A DNA stretch of 64,000 bases from Roseobacter sinensis (GTDB lineage: Bacteria; Pseudomonadota; Alphaproteobacteria; Rhodobacterales; Rhodobacteraceae), in assembly GCF_025755255.1 (NCBI RefSeq), contig NZ_JALIEB010000002.1, positions 411,218 through 475,217 of the forward strand. The letters are read 5' to 3'. The notes below the pieces were generated by a model. It made no database searches. It saw only the letters and a list, made by a program, of their open reading frames with translations, and was not told where the DNA came from. Positions 19,333 to 28,761 of this stretch are shown here, in pieces. The position numbers and the translations under genes were made by a program. The stretch's first letter is position 1. Each line of letters begins with the position of its first letter.

Positions 19333-19989
19333 ATGACCGGCAAGACCACCCTCATCTTCGATCTCGACGGGACGCTCATTCACAGCGCTCCCGACCTGCA
19401 TGCCGCGCTGAACGCGGCACTCGCTCCGCTGGGGCGCGGCCCGCTCGATCTGGCAACGGTCACCTCTTTTGTCGGAAACGGCGTGGAGAAACTGATCGAA
19501 CGTGGCCTTTCCGCGACCGGCGGGTTGGACGCCGACTTGCACCGCCGGACCCTGGCGGCCTTCCTGACAGCCTATGAGGCGGATGGCGTCGCGCTCACAA
19601 CGGTCTACGACGGCGTCCTGCCGCAGCTTCAGCGGCTGCGGGATCGCGGCAAGGCGCTGGGTATCTGCACCAACAAGCCGGAGGGTCCGGCGCGCCATAT
19701 CTGCGACAGGTTAGGTCTTTCGCCGCATTTCGATGTCATCATCGGGGCACGAGAGGGCCAGCAGAAAAAGCCCGATCCGGCCGCGCTGATGCACACCATC
19801 CAGACGCTCGGAGCGGCGCCGGACGACACGCTCTATGTCGGGGACAGCACCGTCGACTTTCGTACGGCGCAGGCGGCTGGGGTCGACTTCTGGCTCTATA
19901 CCGGCGGGTACCTGAACGGCGACCTGCCACAGGACCGTTGCGCCGGTGTCTTCGCCGATTGGACTCGGCCGGACCTCTTCACCGGCTAG
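19333..19989 (+). CDS. gph: HAD-superfamily phosphatase, phosphoglycolate phosphatase-like
   Basis: HAD hydrolase of 218 aa. Motif I is FDLDGTLIHS with D10 and D12, motif II is GICTNKP, and motifs III/IV are QQKKPDP and YVGDSTVDF. The cap-domain insertion after motif I matches Gph-type enzymes that dephosphorylate 2-phosphoglycolate. The start at 19333 is preferred because homology begins there; an upstream in-frame ATG adds 11 non-conserved residues. It is convergent with the aldose epimerase (6 nt apart). Other small phosphate esters are possible substrates. Confidence 0.8.
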   Translation: MTGKTTLIFDLDGTLIHSAPDLHAALNAALAPLGRGPLDLATVTSFVGNGVEKLIERGLSATGGLDADLHRRTLAAFLTAYEADGVALTTVYDGVLPQLQRLRDRGKALGICTNKPEGPARHICDRLGLSPHFDVIIGAREGQQKKPDPAALMHTIQTLGAAPDDTLYVGDSTVDFRTAQAAGVDFWLYTGGYLNGDLPQDRCAGVFADWTRPDLFTG

Positions 19990-19995
19990 GCGCGG

Positions 19996-21021
19996 TCAGG
20001 CACTTTCCTCGGCGCTGAAGCGCAGCCGGGTCGCGTGCCGGTAGGTCTCGCCGCGGCGCAGGATCACGTCCGGGAAATGCGCATGGTTCGGGGAACAGGG
20101 GAAGGCCTGCGTCTCCAGCGCCACCCCTGCAAAGCGGCAGAGCGGCACGCCCCCTTTGCCCACCATCCTGTCGCTGAGGAACCCGCCCGTGTAGACCTGC
20201 AGGCCCGGCTGCGTGGTGCTGAGCTCCATCCGGCGCCCCGAGCGGGGATCGAACAGCACCGCCGCAAGTTCGGATCCGTCAAGGCACCAGTTGTGGTCAT
20301 ATCCTCCGCCTTCCCGGTCTGGGCAAAGCGGGCCGATGTCCCGCCCGATCGGCTTGGCTGTGAGAAAATCGAAAGGTGTCCCGGCGACGGCGCGGATCTC
20401 CCCGGTGGCCAGCAAGTGATCATCGACCGGGGTGTAGAAGGGGGCGGCAATCCGCAACTGATGATCGAGCACGTCCCCGCTGCCGGCGAGGTTGAAGTAA
20501 GCATGGTTGACGATGTTCATCAGCGTCGGCCGATCGGTCTCGGCCTCCATCTCGATGTCCAGTGCGCCGTCATCCATCAGGCTGTAGCGAGCCGAGACAG
20601 TCGAGCGCCCGGGAAACCCCATCTCGCCGTCCTCGGTTGTCGTGGCGAAGGTCACGCTGTGGTCGTCGAGGGCCGCGATGCGCCAGATCTTGCGGTCGAA
20701 TCCGGCCGACCCGCCGTGCAGGTGATGCGCCCCCTCATTGCGGTCGAGCTGCACCGGCTCCCCGTCGATCCGACAGCGCCCCTCCGCGATGCGATTGGCG
20801 TATTGGCCACAGGTGGCCCCCAGATACGCGTGATCGTCGACGTAACTTTGAAGCCTGTCGAACCCCAGCACCACATCGGTCATCGCGCCGGAGGCATCGG
20901 GCACCCAAAGCCGGGTCAGCCGGGCGCCGTAGGTGATCAGTTCCGCGACAAGTCCGCCATTGGCCAACCGGACCGCTTCGACCGCATGGCCGTCGAGCGT
21001 GCCGAACACCTCTGTCTGCAT
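19996..21021 (-). CDS. galM: Aldose 1-epimerase (mutarotase)
   Basis: Interconverts alpha and beta anomers of aldoses, 341 aa. The catalytic region NHAYFNLAG contains the general-acid His, and ALETQAFP contains the general-base Glu. The start at 21021 (MQTEVFGTLDG) has a G-rich SD about 7 nt upstream; the frame is open 49 codons further but without homology. No sugar operon is adjacent, so its pathway is not defined here. Confidence 0.88.
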   Translation of the reverse strand: MQTEVFGTLDGHAVEAVRLANGGLVAELITYGARLTRLWVPDASGAMTDVVLGFDRLQSYVDDHAYLGATCGQYANRIAEGRCRIDGEPVQLDRNEGAHHLHGGSAGFDRKIWRIAALDDHSVTFATTTEDGEMGFPGRSTVSARYSLMDDGALDIEMEAETDRPTLMNIVNHAYFNLAGSGDVLDHQLRIAAPFYTPVDDHLLATGEIRAVAGTPFDFLTAKPIGRDIGPLCPDREGGGYDHNWCLDGSELAAVLFDPRSGRRMELSTTQPGLQVYTGGFLSDRMVGKGGVPLCRFAGVALETQAFPCSPNHAHFPDVILRRGETYRHATRLRFSAEESA

Positions 21022-21103
21022 GAACTTGCCCCCGAGTTTTCGGGGGACGATGCCACGGAGACGCGCGCAAAGGCAAAGGGAGTTTTTCGGCCCGGCGTGC
21101 GCC

Positions 21104-22114
21104 TTAGTCGTAGCGCAGCTCCGTCGCCTTGCCGCGGAAGATATAGTAGGACAACGCCGTGTACCCAAGGATCGCCGGCAGCACGAAAAGCGTGCCGATC
21201 AGGATGATGAACAGGCTCTCAGGCGCTGCGGCTGCCTCGTAGATCGTGATCTGCTCGGGCACGACGTAGGGGTAGAAGGAGTAGGCCATCCCCGCAAAGG
21301 CCAGCGCAAAAAGCGCCATGGCCGCGACGAAAGGACCCCAGGCGCGGCGATCATCCGCATGCGGCAAATGCCGGATCTGCCACCAGAGGTACGCGACCAG
21401 CCCGAGCGACAGAAGCGGCATGGGTGACAGGTAGAGAAACTCAGGCAGGCTGAACCACTTGTCGAAGATTCGCGGGCTCACAAAGGGCGTGGCCAGAGAG
21501 ATCGCACCGATCCCCAGGATCAGGCCCCAGATGCCGCCTCTTGCCCACCCGACGGCCCGCGCCTGAAGCGCTCCATCCGTCTTCGCGATGAGCCAGGCGG
21601 CACCAATGAAGCTATAGCCCACGGTCAGGAAGACAGCCGTCAGCAGCGCGAAGGCCACATGGGCCACCGTCCAGGTCAGGCCCATGATGTACATCCCCAG
21701 CATGAAGCCCTGGCTCATGGAGGCCAGCAGCGAGCCTGCGAAGAAGGCGGCATTCCACCGGGGTTTCTGCGCTGCGGGCGCCTTGGCGCGAAACTCGAAG
21801 GAGACGCCGCGCAGGATCAGCCCGATCAGCATGAGGAACACCGGCAGATAGAGTGCGGTCAGGATAAGGCCATGCGCGGGCGGGAAGGCCACCAGCAGCA
21901 GTCCGATGGCCAGCACCAGCCAGGTCTCATTGGCATCCCAGAACGGACCGATCGAGGCCACGAGCCGATCCTTCTCGTCCTCCTGCGCCAGAGGCATCAA
22001 GAGGCCCACACCCAGGTCGAACCCGTCGAGGATCACGTAGATCAGGATCGAGAGACCCATGAGCGCTGCAAAGGTCCAAGGCAGCCAGATGGCTGGATCG
22101 CCAAACATCTCCAT
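21104..22114 (-). CDS. cydB: Cytochrome bd-type (CIO) ubiquinol oxidase subunit II
   Basis: Inner-membrane subunit of a bd-family quinol oxidase, 336 aa with about nine membrane segments. The N-terminal signature YVILDGFDLGVGLLMPL and the conserved GPFWDANETWLV block are clear. GGGAG at the cydA stop serves as SD, with only 2 nt between the genes. Its length and partner suggest the cyanide-insensitive (CioAB) branch. Confidence 0.93.
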   Translation of the reverse strand: MEMFGDPAIWLPWTFAALMGLSILIYVILDGFDLGVGLLMPLAQEDEKDRLVASIGPFWDANETWLVLAIGLLLVAFPPAHGLILTALYLPVFLMLIGLILRGVSFEFRAKAPAAQKPRWNAAFFAGSLLASMSQGFMLGMYIMGLTWTVAHVAFALLTAVFLTVGYSFIGAAWLIAKTDGALQARAVGWARGGIWGLILGIGAISLATPFVSPRIFDKWFSLPEFLYLSPMPLLSLGLVAYLWWQIRHLPHADDRRAWGPFVAAMALFALAFAGMAYSFYPYVVPEQITIYEAAAAPESLFIILIGTLFVLPAILGYTALSYYIFRGKATELRYD

Positions 22115-22116
22115 CG

Positions 22117-23502
22117 CTACTCTCCCGGGATCACGGCGACTTCGGCCTCGCCGCTGCGCGGATAGCGGCGTGACGACAGCGGCTCACCGCGCGATGCCTT
22201 GCGCGCCAGATAGGTGATCACGGCGATATAGGCGATCGTGAGTGCCGCGTAGACCGCCAGATAGCCAAGCAGCGTTCCGAGCACCATGCCCGCTGGCACG
22301 TCGCTGACCGCGTCCTTCGTCGACAGGACGCCCTGCACCAGCCAGGGTTGCCGACCGATCTCGGTGGTGTACCAGCCTGCCAGCGTCGCGATCCAGCCGC
22401 TGAAACTCATCGCGGCAAAGCCAACCAGCGGCAGCGTCGGCATCGCCCCCGCACCGTAGCGGCGCAGCAGGTAGAGTCCGCCCCAGGACAGCACCAGCAT
22501 CGCCATGCCGGTCCCGACCATGATCCGGAAACTGTAGAAGACCGGCGCCACGGGCGGATGCAGCGCGGTGCCATCCTCTGCCACAAAGTCGTTCAGACCG
22601 GGCACTACACCCTCAGGCGTGTGCTTCAGAATGACGGACGCACCGCTTGGGATCCCGATCTCGAAACTGTTCTCCCGTGCCTCTTCATCGGGCACCGCAA
22701 AGAGCAGCAGGGGCACGTTCGGGCCGGTCTCCCAGTTGCCCTCCATGGCGGCGACCTTGGCCGGCTGATGCTCCAGCGTGTTGAGCCCGTGGAAATCACC
22801 GGCAAGGATTTGCAGCGGGATCAGCGCGGCACCTGTGATGATGCCGAAGCGCAGCGTGGTCTTCACGCTCTCCGCCCGGTCGCCCCAGAGCAGCCGCAGA
22901 GCCGAGATACCGGCGACCAGGAAGGCCACCGTGAGGCCTGAGGCCAGCAGCATATGGACCAGCCGATAAGGCATCGACGGGTTGAAGACGATGGCCCACC
23001 AGTCGGTGGCATATACGATGCCGTCCCGCAGCTCATACCCCTGCGGCGTGTGCATCCAGGAGTTCAGGACCAGAATCCAGAAGGCCGACATGGTTGTTCC
23101 GAAGGCGACGAGGAAGGTCGCCAGCGTGTGTACCCAGGGCTTCACCCGCGAGGCGCCAAAGAGCATGATCCCCAGGAAGACCGCTTCGAGGAAGAAGGCC
23201 GTCAGCACCTCATAGGCCAGCAGCGGCCCTGCGACATTCCCAACCGTCTCCATGAAGCCCGGCCAGTTTGTGCCGAACTGGAAGGACATGGTGATCCCCG
23301 AGACGACACCCATCGCGAAGGACAGCGCAAAGATCTTCACCCAGAACATGTAGGCGTCCATCCACTTCTGCTCTCCGGTCGCGTTGAACCGCAACTTGAA
23401 GAAAAGCAGCACCCAGCCCAAGGCGATGGTGATCGTCGGGAACAGGATGTGAAACGAGATGTTCGCACCGAATTGGATGCGGGACAAAATCAACGTGTCC
23501 AA
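22117..23502 (-). CDS. cydA: Cytochrome bd-type (CIO) ubiquinol oxidase subunit I
   Basis: Catalytic, haem-binding subunit that reduces oxygen to water with ubiquinol, 461 aa. A TTG start at 23502 is chosen because GAGGG lies 7 nt upstream and the protein then opens with SRIQFGANISFHILFPT, the conserved N-terminus with His18 as haem ligand. Upstream codons in frame show no homology. The conserved GDFHGLNTLEHQPAKVAAMEG segment opens a short Q-loop, the mark of CIO-type enzymes. It probably supports respiration under low oxygen or with respiratory inhibitors. Confidence 0.93.
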   Translation of the reverse strand: MDTLILSRIQFGANISFHILFPTITIALGWVLLFFKLRFNATGEQKWMDAYMFWVKIFALSFAMGVVSGITMSFQFGTNWPGFMETVGNVAGPLLAYEVLTAFFLEAVFLGIMLFGASRVKPWVHTLATFLVAFGTTMSAFWILVLNSWMHTPQGYELRDGIVYATDWWAIVFNPSMPYRLVHMLLASGLTVAFLVAGISALRLLWGDRAESVKTTLRFGIITGAALIPLQILAGDFHGLNTLEHQPAKVAAMEGNWETGPNVPLLLFAVPDEEARENSFEIGIPSGASVILKHTPEGVVPGLNDFVAEDGTALHPPVAPVFYSFRIMVGTGMAMLVLSWGGLYLLRRYGAGAMPTLPLVGFAAMSFSGWIATLAGWYTTEIGRQPWLVQGVLSTKDAVSDVPAGMVLGTLLGYLAVYAALTIAYIAVITYLARKASRGEPLSSRRYPRSGEAEVAVIPGE

Positions 23503-24063
23503 TGGTCTACCCTCATACGCGTGGCGCAAGCACGGCGCGCTTGCTACGACAGAAATAGGGGCTGGCATCGGGACGTCAGGAGCCATGCGACGAAACGCGC
23601 CGGCCCTGCCGGACAGGGCGGCGGTGGCCCGCGCACCCTCATGCGCGCGAATGAACATGGGGTGTGGCCGTCTGTTTCGCATCTTTGGCGGGCAACGGAT
23701 TGGCGCGGCCTATGGAGCCAGATGGCAAGGCGGCGCGTCGCCCCCTCTACAACAACTGAGTATATATGAATAAAATCAATATTTTAGATTTGACTTCTCT
23801 CCTTTGCATGAGGCTGCATCACGCTCGGACGGGGACCGCAGTCCGCAGAAAAACCGTGCAGCTTCGCGTGGCCAAAATCGCAACGGACATACCGAATGCG
23901 AGACACGGACCTCGCCTGTTTCTCTCAGTGCCGCGGGCTGCGACAGACTGTTGCAGGGGCTTGGCAGCGCACATAGTCCGCGGGTGGAATTGACAGAGCG
24001 CCCGTTTCGGATGACTTTTCGCCAAGCCGCGCAGCGCAGAGAACCAGGGCAGGACCGCTCCCT
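23503..24063. other. Gene-free divergent region between cydA and the TauE-like gene
   Basis: About 560 nt with no supported gene. It contains an AT-rich core at about 23755-23800 that probably holds the cydAB promoter. At 23766-23779 the minus strand reads TTGAT-N4-TTCAT, which matches the FNR/FnrL consensus at 8 of 10 positions. The remainder is GC-rich and shows no recognisable RNA or coding pattern. Confidence 0.5.
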
Positions 24064-24813
24064 TTGGATCAGGGCACAACACTTATCGTCGCGGGCGCGG
24101 CCTTCCTTTTTGCAGGTGCTGTCAAGGGGCTGGCCGGCATCGGCATGCCGACAGCGGCGATTGCGCTGATGACGCTGTTTCTCGATCCACGGACCGCCAT
24201 CGCTCTGGTGCTCTTTCCGATGATCGGCTCGAACGCCTGGCAGCTTTTGCGGGCGGGCCAGCTTGCGCGCACCGTGCGGCGGTACGGGCTCTTCGCCGTC
24301 GTGCTGCTTGGCGGGGTGACGGCCACGGCTTTTGCCACCCAGAACACCGGCGACCGCGCATTGCTCGCGATTCTCGGGCTGGTGATCCTCTTTTTCGTGG
24401 CCGTCTCGTGGCGGGGCCTCGTGCCGCCGCTCCCAGAGCGGCATGACAATGCCGCACAGGTCGGGTTTGCGCTTCTCGCCGGTGTCGTTGGCGGCATGAC
24501 AGCGGGCTGGGGCGCGCCACTCGCGATGTATCTGGCCACCAAGCGGGTCGACAAGGATGAATTCGTGCGCGCCAGCGGGTTCCTGATCTTCGTGGGCAGC
24601 CTGCCGCTCTGCCTGGCCTACATCCAGCTGGGATTCCTCACCGGGCCCCTGGCCGGCGCATCCGCCGCGATGCTGATCCCCACTCTGATCGGCTTCAGCC
24701 TCGGCGAGGTCTTCCGCAACCGTCTCACCGGAGACGGCTTTCGCACCGCGATCCTGATCGTCTTCGTCTTCATGGGGCTCAACCTGCTCCGCCGGGCGAT
24801 CTGGTATGGCTGA
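24064..24813 (+). CDS. TauE/SafE (TSUP) family membrane permease
   Basis: Predicted membrane transporter, 249 aa with about eight hydrophobic segments arranged as two repeats. Each half carries a G-x-G rich turn typical of TSUP proteins (GAVKGLAGIGMPTAAI; GVVGGMTAGWGAPLAMYL). The family exports sulfite, sulfoacetate or other small organosulfur or organic anions. A TTG start at 24064 is supported by AGGA about 9-10 nt upstream; later starts would delete the first membrane helix. It is convergent with the iron alcohol dehydrogenase gene. The substrate is unknown. Confidence 0.8.
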   Translation: MDQGTTLIVAGAAFLFAGAVKGLAGIGMPTAAIALMTLFLDPRTAIALVLFPMIGSNAWQLLRAGQLARTVRRYGLFAVVLLGGVTATAFATQNTGDRALLAILGLVILFFVAVSWRGLVPPLPERHDNAAQVGFALLAGVVGGMTAGWGAPLAMYLATKRVDKDEFVRASGFLIFVGSLPLCLAYIQLGFLTGPLAGASAAMLIPTLIGFSLGEVFRNRLTGDGFRTAILIVFVFMGLNLLRRAIWYG

Positions 24814-24816
24814 GGG

Positions 24817-25962
24817 CTAGAAGCAGGCCTCCAGCAGCTCGGTTGTGTTCTTCACCGTCATCTTGACAGGGTTGCCACCCACGCTCGGGTCCTGCATCGC
24901 GGATGCCACAAGCTGATCGATGTTTGGGTTTTTCACACCGAGGTCCGTCAGGGTCTTAGGAATATTCAACTTCGCGTTCAACTCACCCACAAAGGCGTAG
25001 AACCCGTCGAACCCGCCCGAGATGCTGAGGTAGTTCGCAGCCCGGGCGAGGTGCTTGCGCACCTTCGGACGGTTGAACATCAAGACCGGCTGCATGACGA
25101 CGGCGTTGGTGGTGCCGTGATGGGTGTGATGCACAGCGCCAATCGGGTGTGACAGCGCGTGGATGGCCCCAAGGCCCTTCTGGAAGGCGGTCGCCCCCAT
25201 GGCCGCCGCCGACATCATATGCGCCCGCGCTTCGAGGTTGGTGCCGTCCTCAAAGGCGGTCAGCAGGTTGTCCTTGACCAGCTTCATCCCCTCCAGCGCG
25301 ATGCCCTGCGACATCGGGTGGTAGTGCGGCGAGCAATAGGCCTCAAGACAATGCGCAAAGGCGTCCATGCCCGTTCCGGCGGTGATCGCAGGCGGCATGC
25401 CGACGGTCAGCTCCGGATCGCAGATCACGACCGAGGGCAGGATCTTGGGGTGGAAGATGATCTTCTTCTCATGGGTCTCGGAATTGGTGACCACGCTCGC
25501 ACGCCCCACTTCCGAGCCCGTCCCCGCCGTGGTCGGCACCGCAACGATGGGCGCGATGGCATCGGCATCGGCGCGGGTCCACCAGTCGCCGATGTCCTCG
25601 AAATCCCACAAGGGCCGCGTCTGCCCCGCCATGAAAGCGATCACCTTGCCGAGATCGAGCCCAGAGCCGCCACCAAAAGCCACCACACCGTCGTGGCCGC
25701 CCTCGCGAAACATCCGCAAACCCTCTTCGGCGTTCTTCTCGGTCGGGTTTGGGTCCACATCCGAGAACATCGCGCGGCCCAGACCTGCGGAGGTCAGCAG
25801 TTCCAGCGTGTTCTGGGTGATCGGCAAATCGGCCAGCCCCTTGTCGGTGACCAACAGCGGCTTGGTGATGCCCGCCACTGCACAGGCTTCCGCAATTTCC
25901 GAGATGCGGCCCGCGCCAAAGCGGATGGCGGTGGGGTAGGACCAATTCGCAGTCAGTGTCAT
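24817..25962 (-). CDS. Iron-containing (group III) alcohol dehydrogenase
   Basis: NAD(P)-dependent Fe-ADH, 381 aa. The nucleotide-binding motif is GGGSGLDLGK, followed by PTTAGTGSEVG. The metal-binding region contains DAFAHCLEAY and HALSHPIGAVHHTHHG, supplying the Asp and three His ligands. It starts 4 nt after the aldehyde dehydrogenase stop and is the last gene of the RpiR-linked operon. In context it would oxidise the alcohol group of a gamma-glutamylated amino alcohol to an aldehyde for the upstream ALDH; that substrate is inference. Confidence 0.9.
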   Translation of the reverse strand: MTLTANWSYPTAIRFGAGRISEIAEACAVAGITKPLLVTDKGLADLPITQNTLELLTSAGLGRAMFSDVDPNPTEKNAEEGLRMFREGGHDGVVAFGGGSGLDLGKVIAFMAGQTRPLWDFEDIGDWWTRADADAIAPIVAVPTTAGTGSEVGRASVVTNSETHEKKIIFHPKILPSVVICDPELTVGMPPAITAGTGMDAFAHCLEAYCSPHYHPMSQGIALEGMKLVKDNLLTAFEDGTNLEARAHMMSAAAMGATAFQKGLGAIHALSHPIGAVHHTHHGTTNAVVMQPVLMFNRPKVRKHLARAANYLSISGGFDGFYAFVGELNAKLNIPKTLTDLGVKNPNIDQLVASAMQDPSVGGNPVKMTVKNTTELLEACF

Positions 25963-25966
25963 CGGA

Positions 25967-27340
25967 TCACGCCTTCTTCAGGTGGTACGACTTTGGGCGC
26001 GTCAGATTGTGATACCCGATCACCGACAGCCCCCCGCCCCGTCCGGTATCCTTGCAGCCGGTCCAGCACAAGCCCGGATCGAGGTAGTCCGCGCGGTTCA
26101 TAAACACGGTGCCCGTCTCGATCGCGTCGCCAACGGCCTCAGCGCGGCCCGTGTCCGGCGTCCAGAGCGAGGCGGTCAGCCCATAAGCGCTGTCGTTCAT
26201 CAGCCGGATGGCTTCGGCGTCGTCCTTCACCGGCATGATCCCCACAACCGGGCCAAAGCTTTCCTCGCGCATGACGCGCATGGTGTGATCCACATCCACA
26301 AGGATCTGCGGCATGAGATATGCGCCCCCGTCTTCGGGGAAAAGCGACTTGTCGATCAGCGCCTTGGCGCCCGCTTCTACAGCCTCTGCCGTCTGCGCCC
26401 GCACCTCATCCGCAAAGCGCACCTGCGCCATGGGGCCGAGGGTTGTCTCTGCCTCCAGCGGATTGCCGAGCTTGTAGGATTCGACGATCGAGACCGCCTT
26501 ATCCACAAAGGTCCGGAACAGCGGCTCGGCGACGTAGATCCGCTCGATCCCGCAGCAGCACTGACCGGAGTTGAACATGGCCCCGTCGATCAGCGTGTCC
26601 GCGGCCGCCTCGACATCCGCGTCGTCCATAACGTACCCGGGGTCCTTCCCGCCCAACTCCAGCCCCAGCGCGGTGAATGTGCCGGACGCCGCCGCCTCCA
26701 TCGCGCGCCCGCCGCTCACCGATCCGGTGAAGTTGACGAACCCAAAGGCGCGGTCCGCGATCAGCGCGGAGGTGGTCTTGTGATCGAGAAAAACGTTCTG
26801 GAAGACATCCTCCGGCACCCCCGCTGCATGGAACGCCCGCGCCATGCGTTCGCCCACCAGAGGCGTCTGGCTCGCGTGTTTCAGCATGACCGCATTGCCC
26901 GCGATCAGCGCCGGGGCCACCGTGTTGATCGCGGTCATATAGGGATAGTTCCAAGGTGCGACGACCAGAACCAGCCCATGGGGCATGCGCTTGATCATGC
27001 GCCGGAACGCGCCGCTGTCCTCGACCTCAATGGGCGCCAGCGCCTCCTCTGCGATGCCGGCCATATACTGGCTGCGCTCGTTGAACCCGCCGAACTCGCC
27101 GCCATAGCGCACAGGCCGACCCATCTGCCATGCGAGCTCGGGCACGATCTCATCGTTCATCGCGCCCACGTTGGCGACGCCCTTCAACACCAGATCGATG
27201 CGCTCCTGCAAAGGCCGTACAGCCCAGGCCGCCTGCGCCGCCTTGCCCTTGGCCACGGCTTCGGCGGCCTCGAACTCGGTCAGAACCGGACGCGTGACAT
27301 AGACGGAGCCGTCGATGGGTGAGACACAGGTGATGGTCAT
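25967..27340 (-). CDS. NAD(P)-dependent aldehyde dehydrogenase
   Basis: ALDH superfamily, 457 aa, oxidising an aldehyde to its acid. Motifs are VVAPWNYPYMTAINT, the active-site Glu in LELGGKDPG and the catalytic Cys in NSGQCCCGIER. It lies between the glutamine-synthetase-like gene (3-nt gap) and the Fe-ADH, an order expected for ligation, alcohol oxidation and aldehyde oxidation. The true substrate is not known; a gamma-glutamylamino aldehyde is the contextual guess. Confidence 0.92.
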   Translation of the reverse strand: MTITCVSPIDGSVYVTRPVLTEFEAAEAVAKGKAAQAAWAVRPLQERIDLVLKGVANVGAMNDEIVPELAWQMGRPVRYGGEFGGFNERSQYMAGIAEEALAPIEVEDSGAFRRMIKRMPHGLVLVVAPWNYPYMTAINTVAPALIAGNAVMLKHASQTPLVGERMARAFHAAGVPEDVFQNVFLDHKTTSALIADRAFGFVNFTGSVSGGRAMEAAASGTFTALGLELGGKDPGYVMDDADVEAAADTLIDGAMFNSGQCCCGIERIYVAEPLFRTFVDKAVSIVESYKLGNPLEAETTLGPMAQVRFADEVRAQTAEAVEAGAKALIDKSLFPEDGGAYLMPQILVDVDHTMRVMREESFGPVVGIMPVKDDAEAIRLMNDSAYGLTASLWTPDTGRAEAVGDAIETGTVFMNRADYLDPGLCWTGCKDTGRGGGLSVIGYHNLTRPKSYHLKKA

Positions 27341-27343
27341 GGC

Positions 27344-28708
27344 TCAGGCCCTTTCAAAGCCGCGCGCGATCTCCCAATCGGTCACGGCGCGGTCAAATTC
27401 TTCCTGCTCCCATTCGGCGCAGCGGGTGTAGTGATCGACCACGTCGTCCCCCATCGCTGCGCGCAGCATGGCCGAGCTGCGCAAGGTCTCGGTCGCCGCG
27501 CGCAGCGTCTGCGGGATATCGGCCGCCGCGGCATCTTCATAGACGTCGCCCTTGGTGGGTGGGGCGAGCTCCAGTTTGTCCTCGATCCCCTTGATGCCTG
27601 CGGCCAGCATAGCGGCTTGAGCCAGGTAAGGGTTGATGTCGGACCCGCCGATCCGGCATTCGACGCGCACCCCCTTGGTCCCGTCTCCACAAAGCCGGAA
27701 GCCTGCCGTGCGGTTATCGACCGACCAGACGGTTTTCGTGGGCGCAAAGGTGCCCTTGGCGAAACGCTTGTAGCTGTTCACGTAAGGCGCGAGGAAAAAC
27801 GTGTAATCCGGCGCGTAGGCGATCAGCCCGGCCATATAGTGTTTCATCAGCTGCGACATGCCCAAGGCGTCGTCGGCGTCATGGAAGGCGGGCGTGTCGC
27901 CCTGCCAGAGCGACTGGTGCACATGGGACGAACTGCCCACCTTGTCCGCCGCCCATTTCGGCAGGAAGCTTGCGGCATGGCCCTGCTGCCAGGCAATCTC
28001 CTTGACGGCATGTTTGGCAATGCTGTGGTGATCGGCGCAATCGAGCGCAGGCGCGTAGCGGATGTTCAACTCCTCCTGCCCGGTCTCGGCCTCACCCTTG
28101 GTGTTCTCGACCGGTACACCTGCGGCATGGAGGTGGTTGCGCAGCGGGCGCATGATCCCCTCTTCCTTGGTGGTCTGCAGGATGTGGTAGTCTTCATTGT
28201 AGCCGCTGATCGGCGCCAGATCGCGGAAGCCCGAGGCGCGGATGGCATCGTAGGACTTCTCGAAGAGGAAGAACTCCAATTCCGTCGCCATCATGGCGGT
28301 GAGCCCCATCGCCTCCAGTCGAGCGATCTGCCGTTTCAACACCGCACGCGGATCATGCGGCACCGGCGCATGGGTGTGGTGATCGAGGATATCGCAGAGC
28401 ACCATCGCCGTGCCTTCCAGCCAGGGCATGGGTCGGATCGTGCTCAGATCCGGGCGCATCACATAATCGCCATAGCCCGCCTGCCACGAGGTGCTGGCAT
28501 AGCCATCGGGCGTGGCCATCTCCAGATCGGTGGCCAGCAGGTAGTTGCAGCAGTGCGTCTCGGCATGGGAATGCTCGACGAAGTTTGCCGCGTGGAAGCG
28601 CTTGCCCATCAGCCGGCCCTGCATGTCCACAAGGCAGACCAGAACCGTGTCGACCCCGCCCTCCGCCACCTGCGATTTCAACTGCTCAAAGCTCAGTGTG
28701 CCAGCCAT
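27344..28708 (-). CDS. Glutamine-synthetase-like gamma-glutamyl amine/amino-alcohol ligase
   Basis: GS-fold ATP-dependent ligase, 454 aa. Glu and His ligands of the catalytic site appear in ATELEFFLFE, ETGQEELN and SSSHVHQSLW, and the phosphate/glutamate-binding segments are NSYKRF, RTAGFR and RVECRIGG. The family includes gamma-glutamyl-putrescine, -isopropylamide and -ethanolamide synthetases as well as GlnT. It lies with a TRAP importer, alcohol and aldehyde dehydrogenases and an amidohydrolase rather than with nitrogen-regulation genes, so ligation of glutamate to an imported amine is more likely than glutamine synthesis. The SD before 28708 is weak, and a hairpin with a U-tract precedes the gene. 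Confidence 0.85.
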   Translation of the reverse strand: MAGTLSFEQLKSQVAEGGVDTVLVCLVDMQGRLMGKRFHAANFVEHSHAETHCCNYLLATDLEMATPDGYASTSWQAGYGDYVMRPDLSTIRPMPWLEGTAMVLCDILDHHTHAPVPHDPRAVLKRQIARLEAMGLTAMMATELEFFLFEKSYDAIRASGFRDLAPISGYNEDYHILQTTKEEGIMRPLRNHLHAAGVPVENTKGEAETGQEELNIRYAPALDCADHHSIAKHAVKEIAWQQGHAASFLPKWAADKVGSSSHVHQSLWQGDTPAFHDADDALGMSQLMKHYMAGLIAYAPDYTFFLAPYVNSYKRFAKGTFAPTKTVWSVDNRTAGFRLCGDGTKGVRVECRIGGSDINPYLAQAAMLAAGIKGIEDKLELAPPTKGDVYEDAAAADIPQTLRAATETLRSSAMLRAAMGDDVVDHYTRCAEWEQEEFDRAVTDWEIARGFERA

Positions 28709-28724
28709 GGGAGTGTCCGTTTGC

Positions 28725-28754
28725 AAAAAGTCGGGGCGACCTGCGCCGCCCCCG
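28725..28754 (-). terminator. Intrinsic terminator/attenuator between dctP and the GS-like gene
   Basis: Read on the minus strand: a GC-rich stem (28747-28754 with 28732-28738, one bulged base), a small loop and a TTTTT tract at 28729-28725. It lies in the 53-nt gap after the TRAP binding-protein gene and before the ligase gene, so it probably reduces read-through into the catabolic genes. Confidence 0.65.
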
Positions 28755-28761
28755 GGAAGGG

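Noticed and set aside
23459..23993. Plus-strand frames of 75-104 codons in the cydA upstream region
   Set aside because: No SD, no domain, and they overlap the cydA start and its likely promoter.
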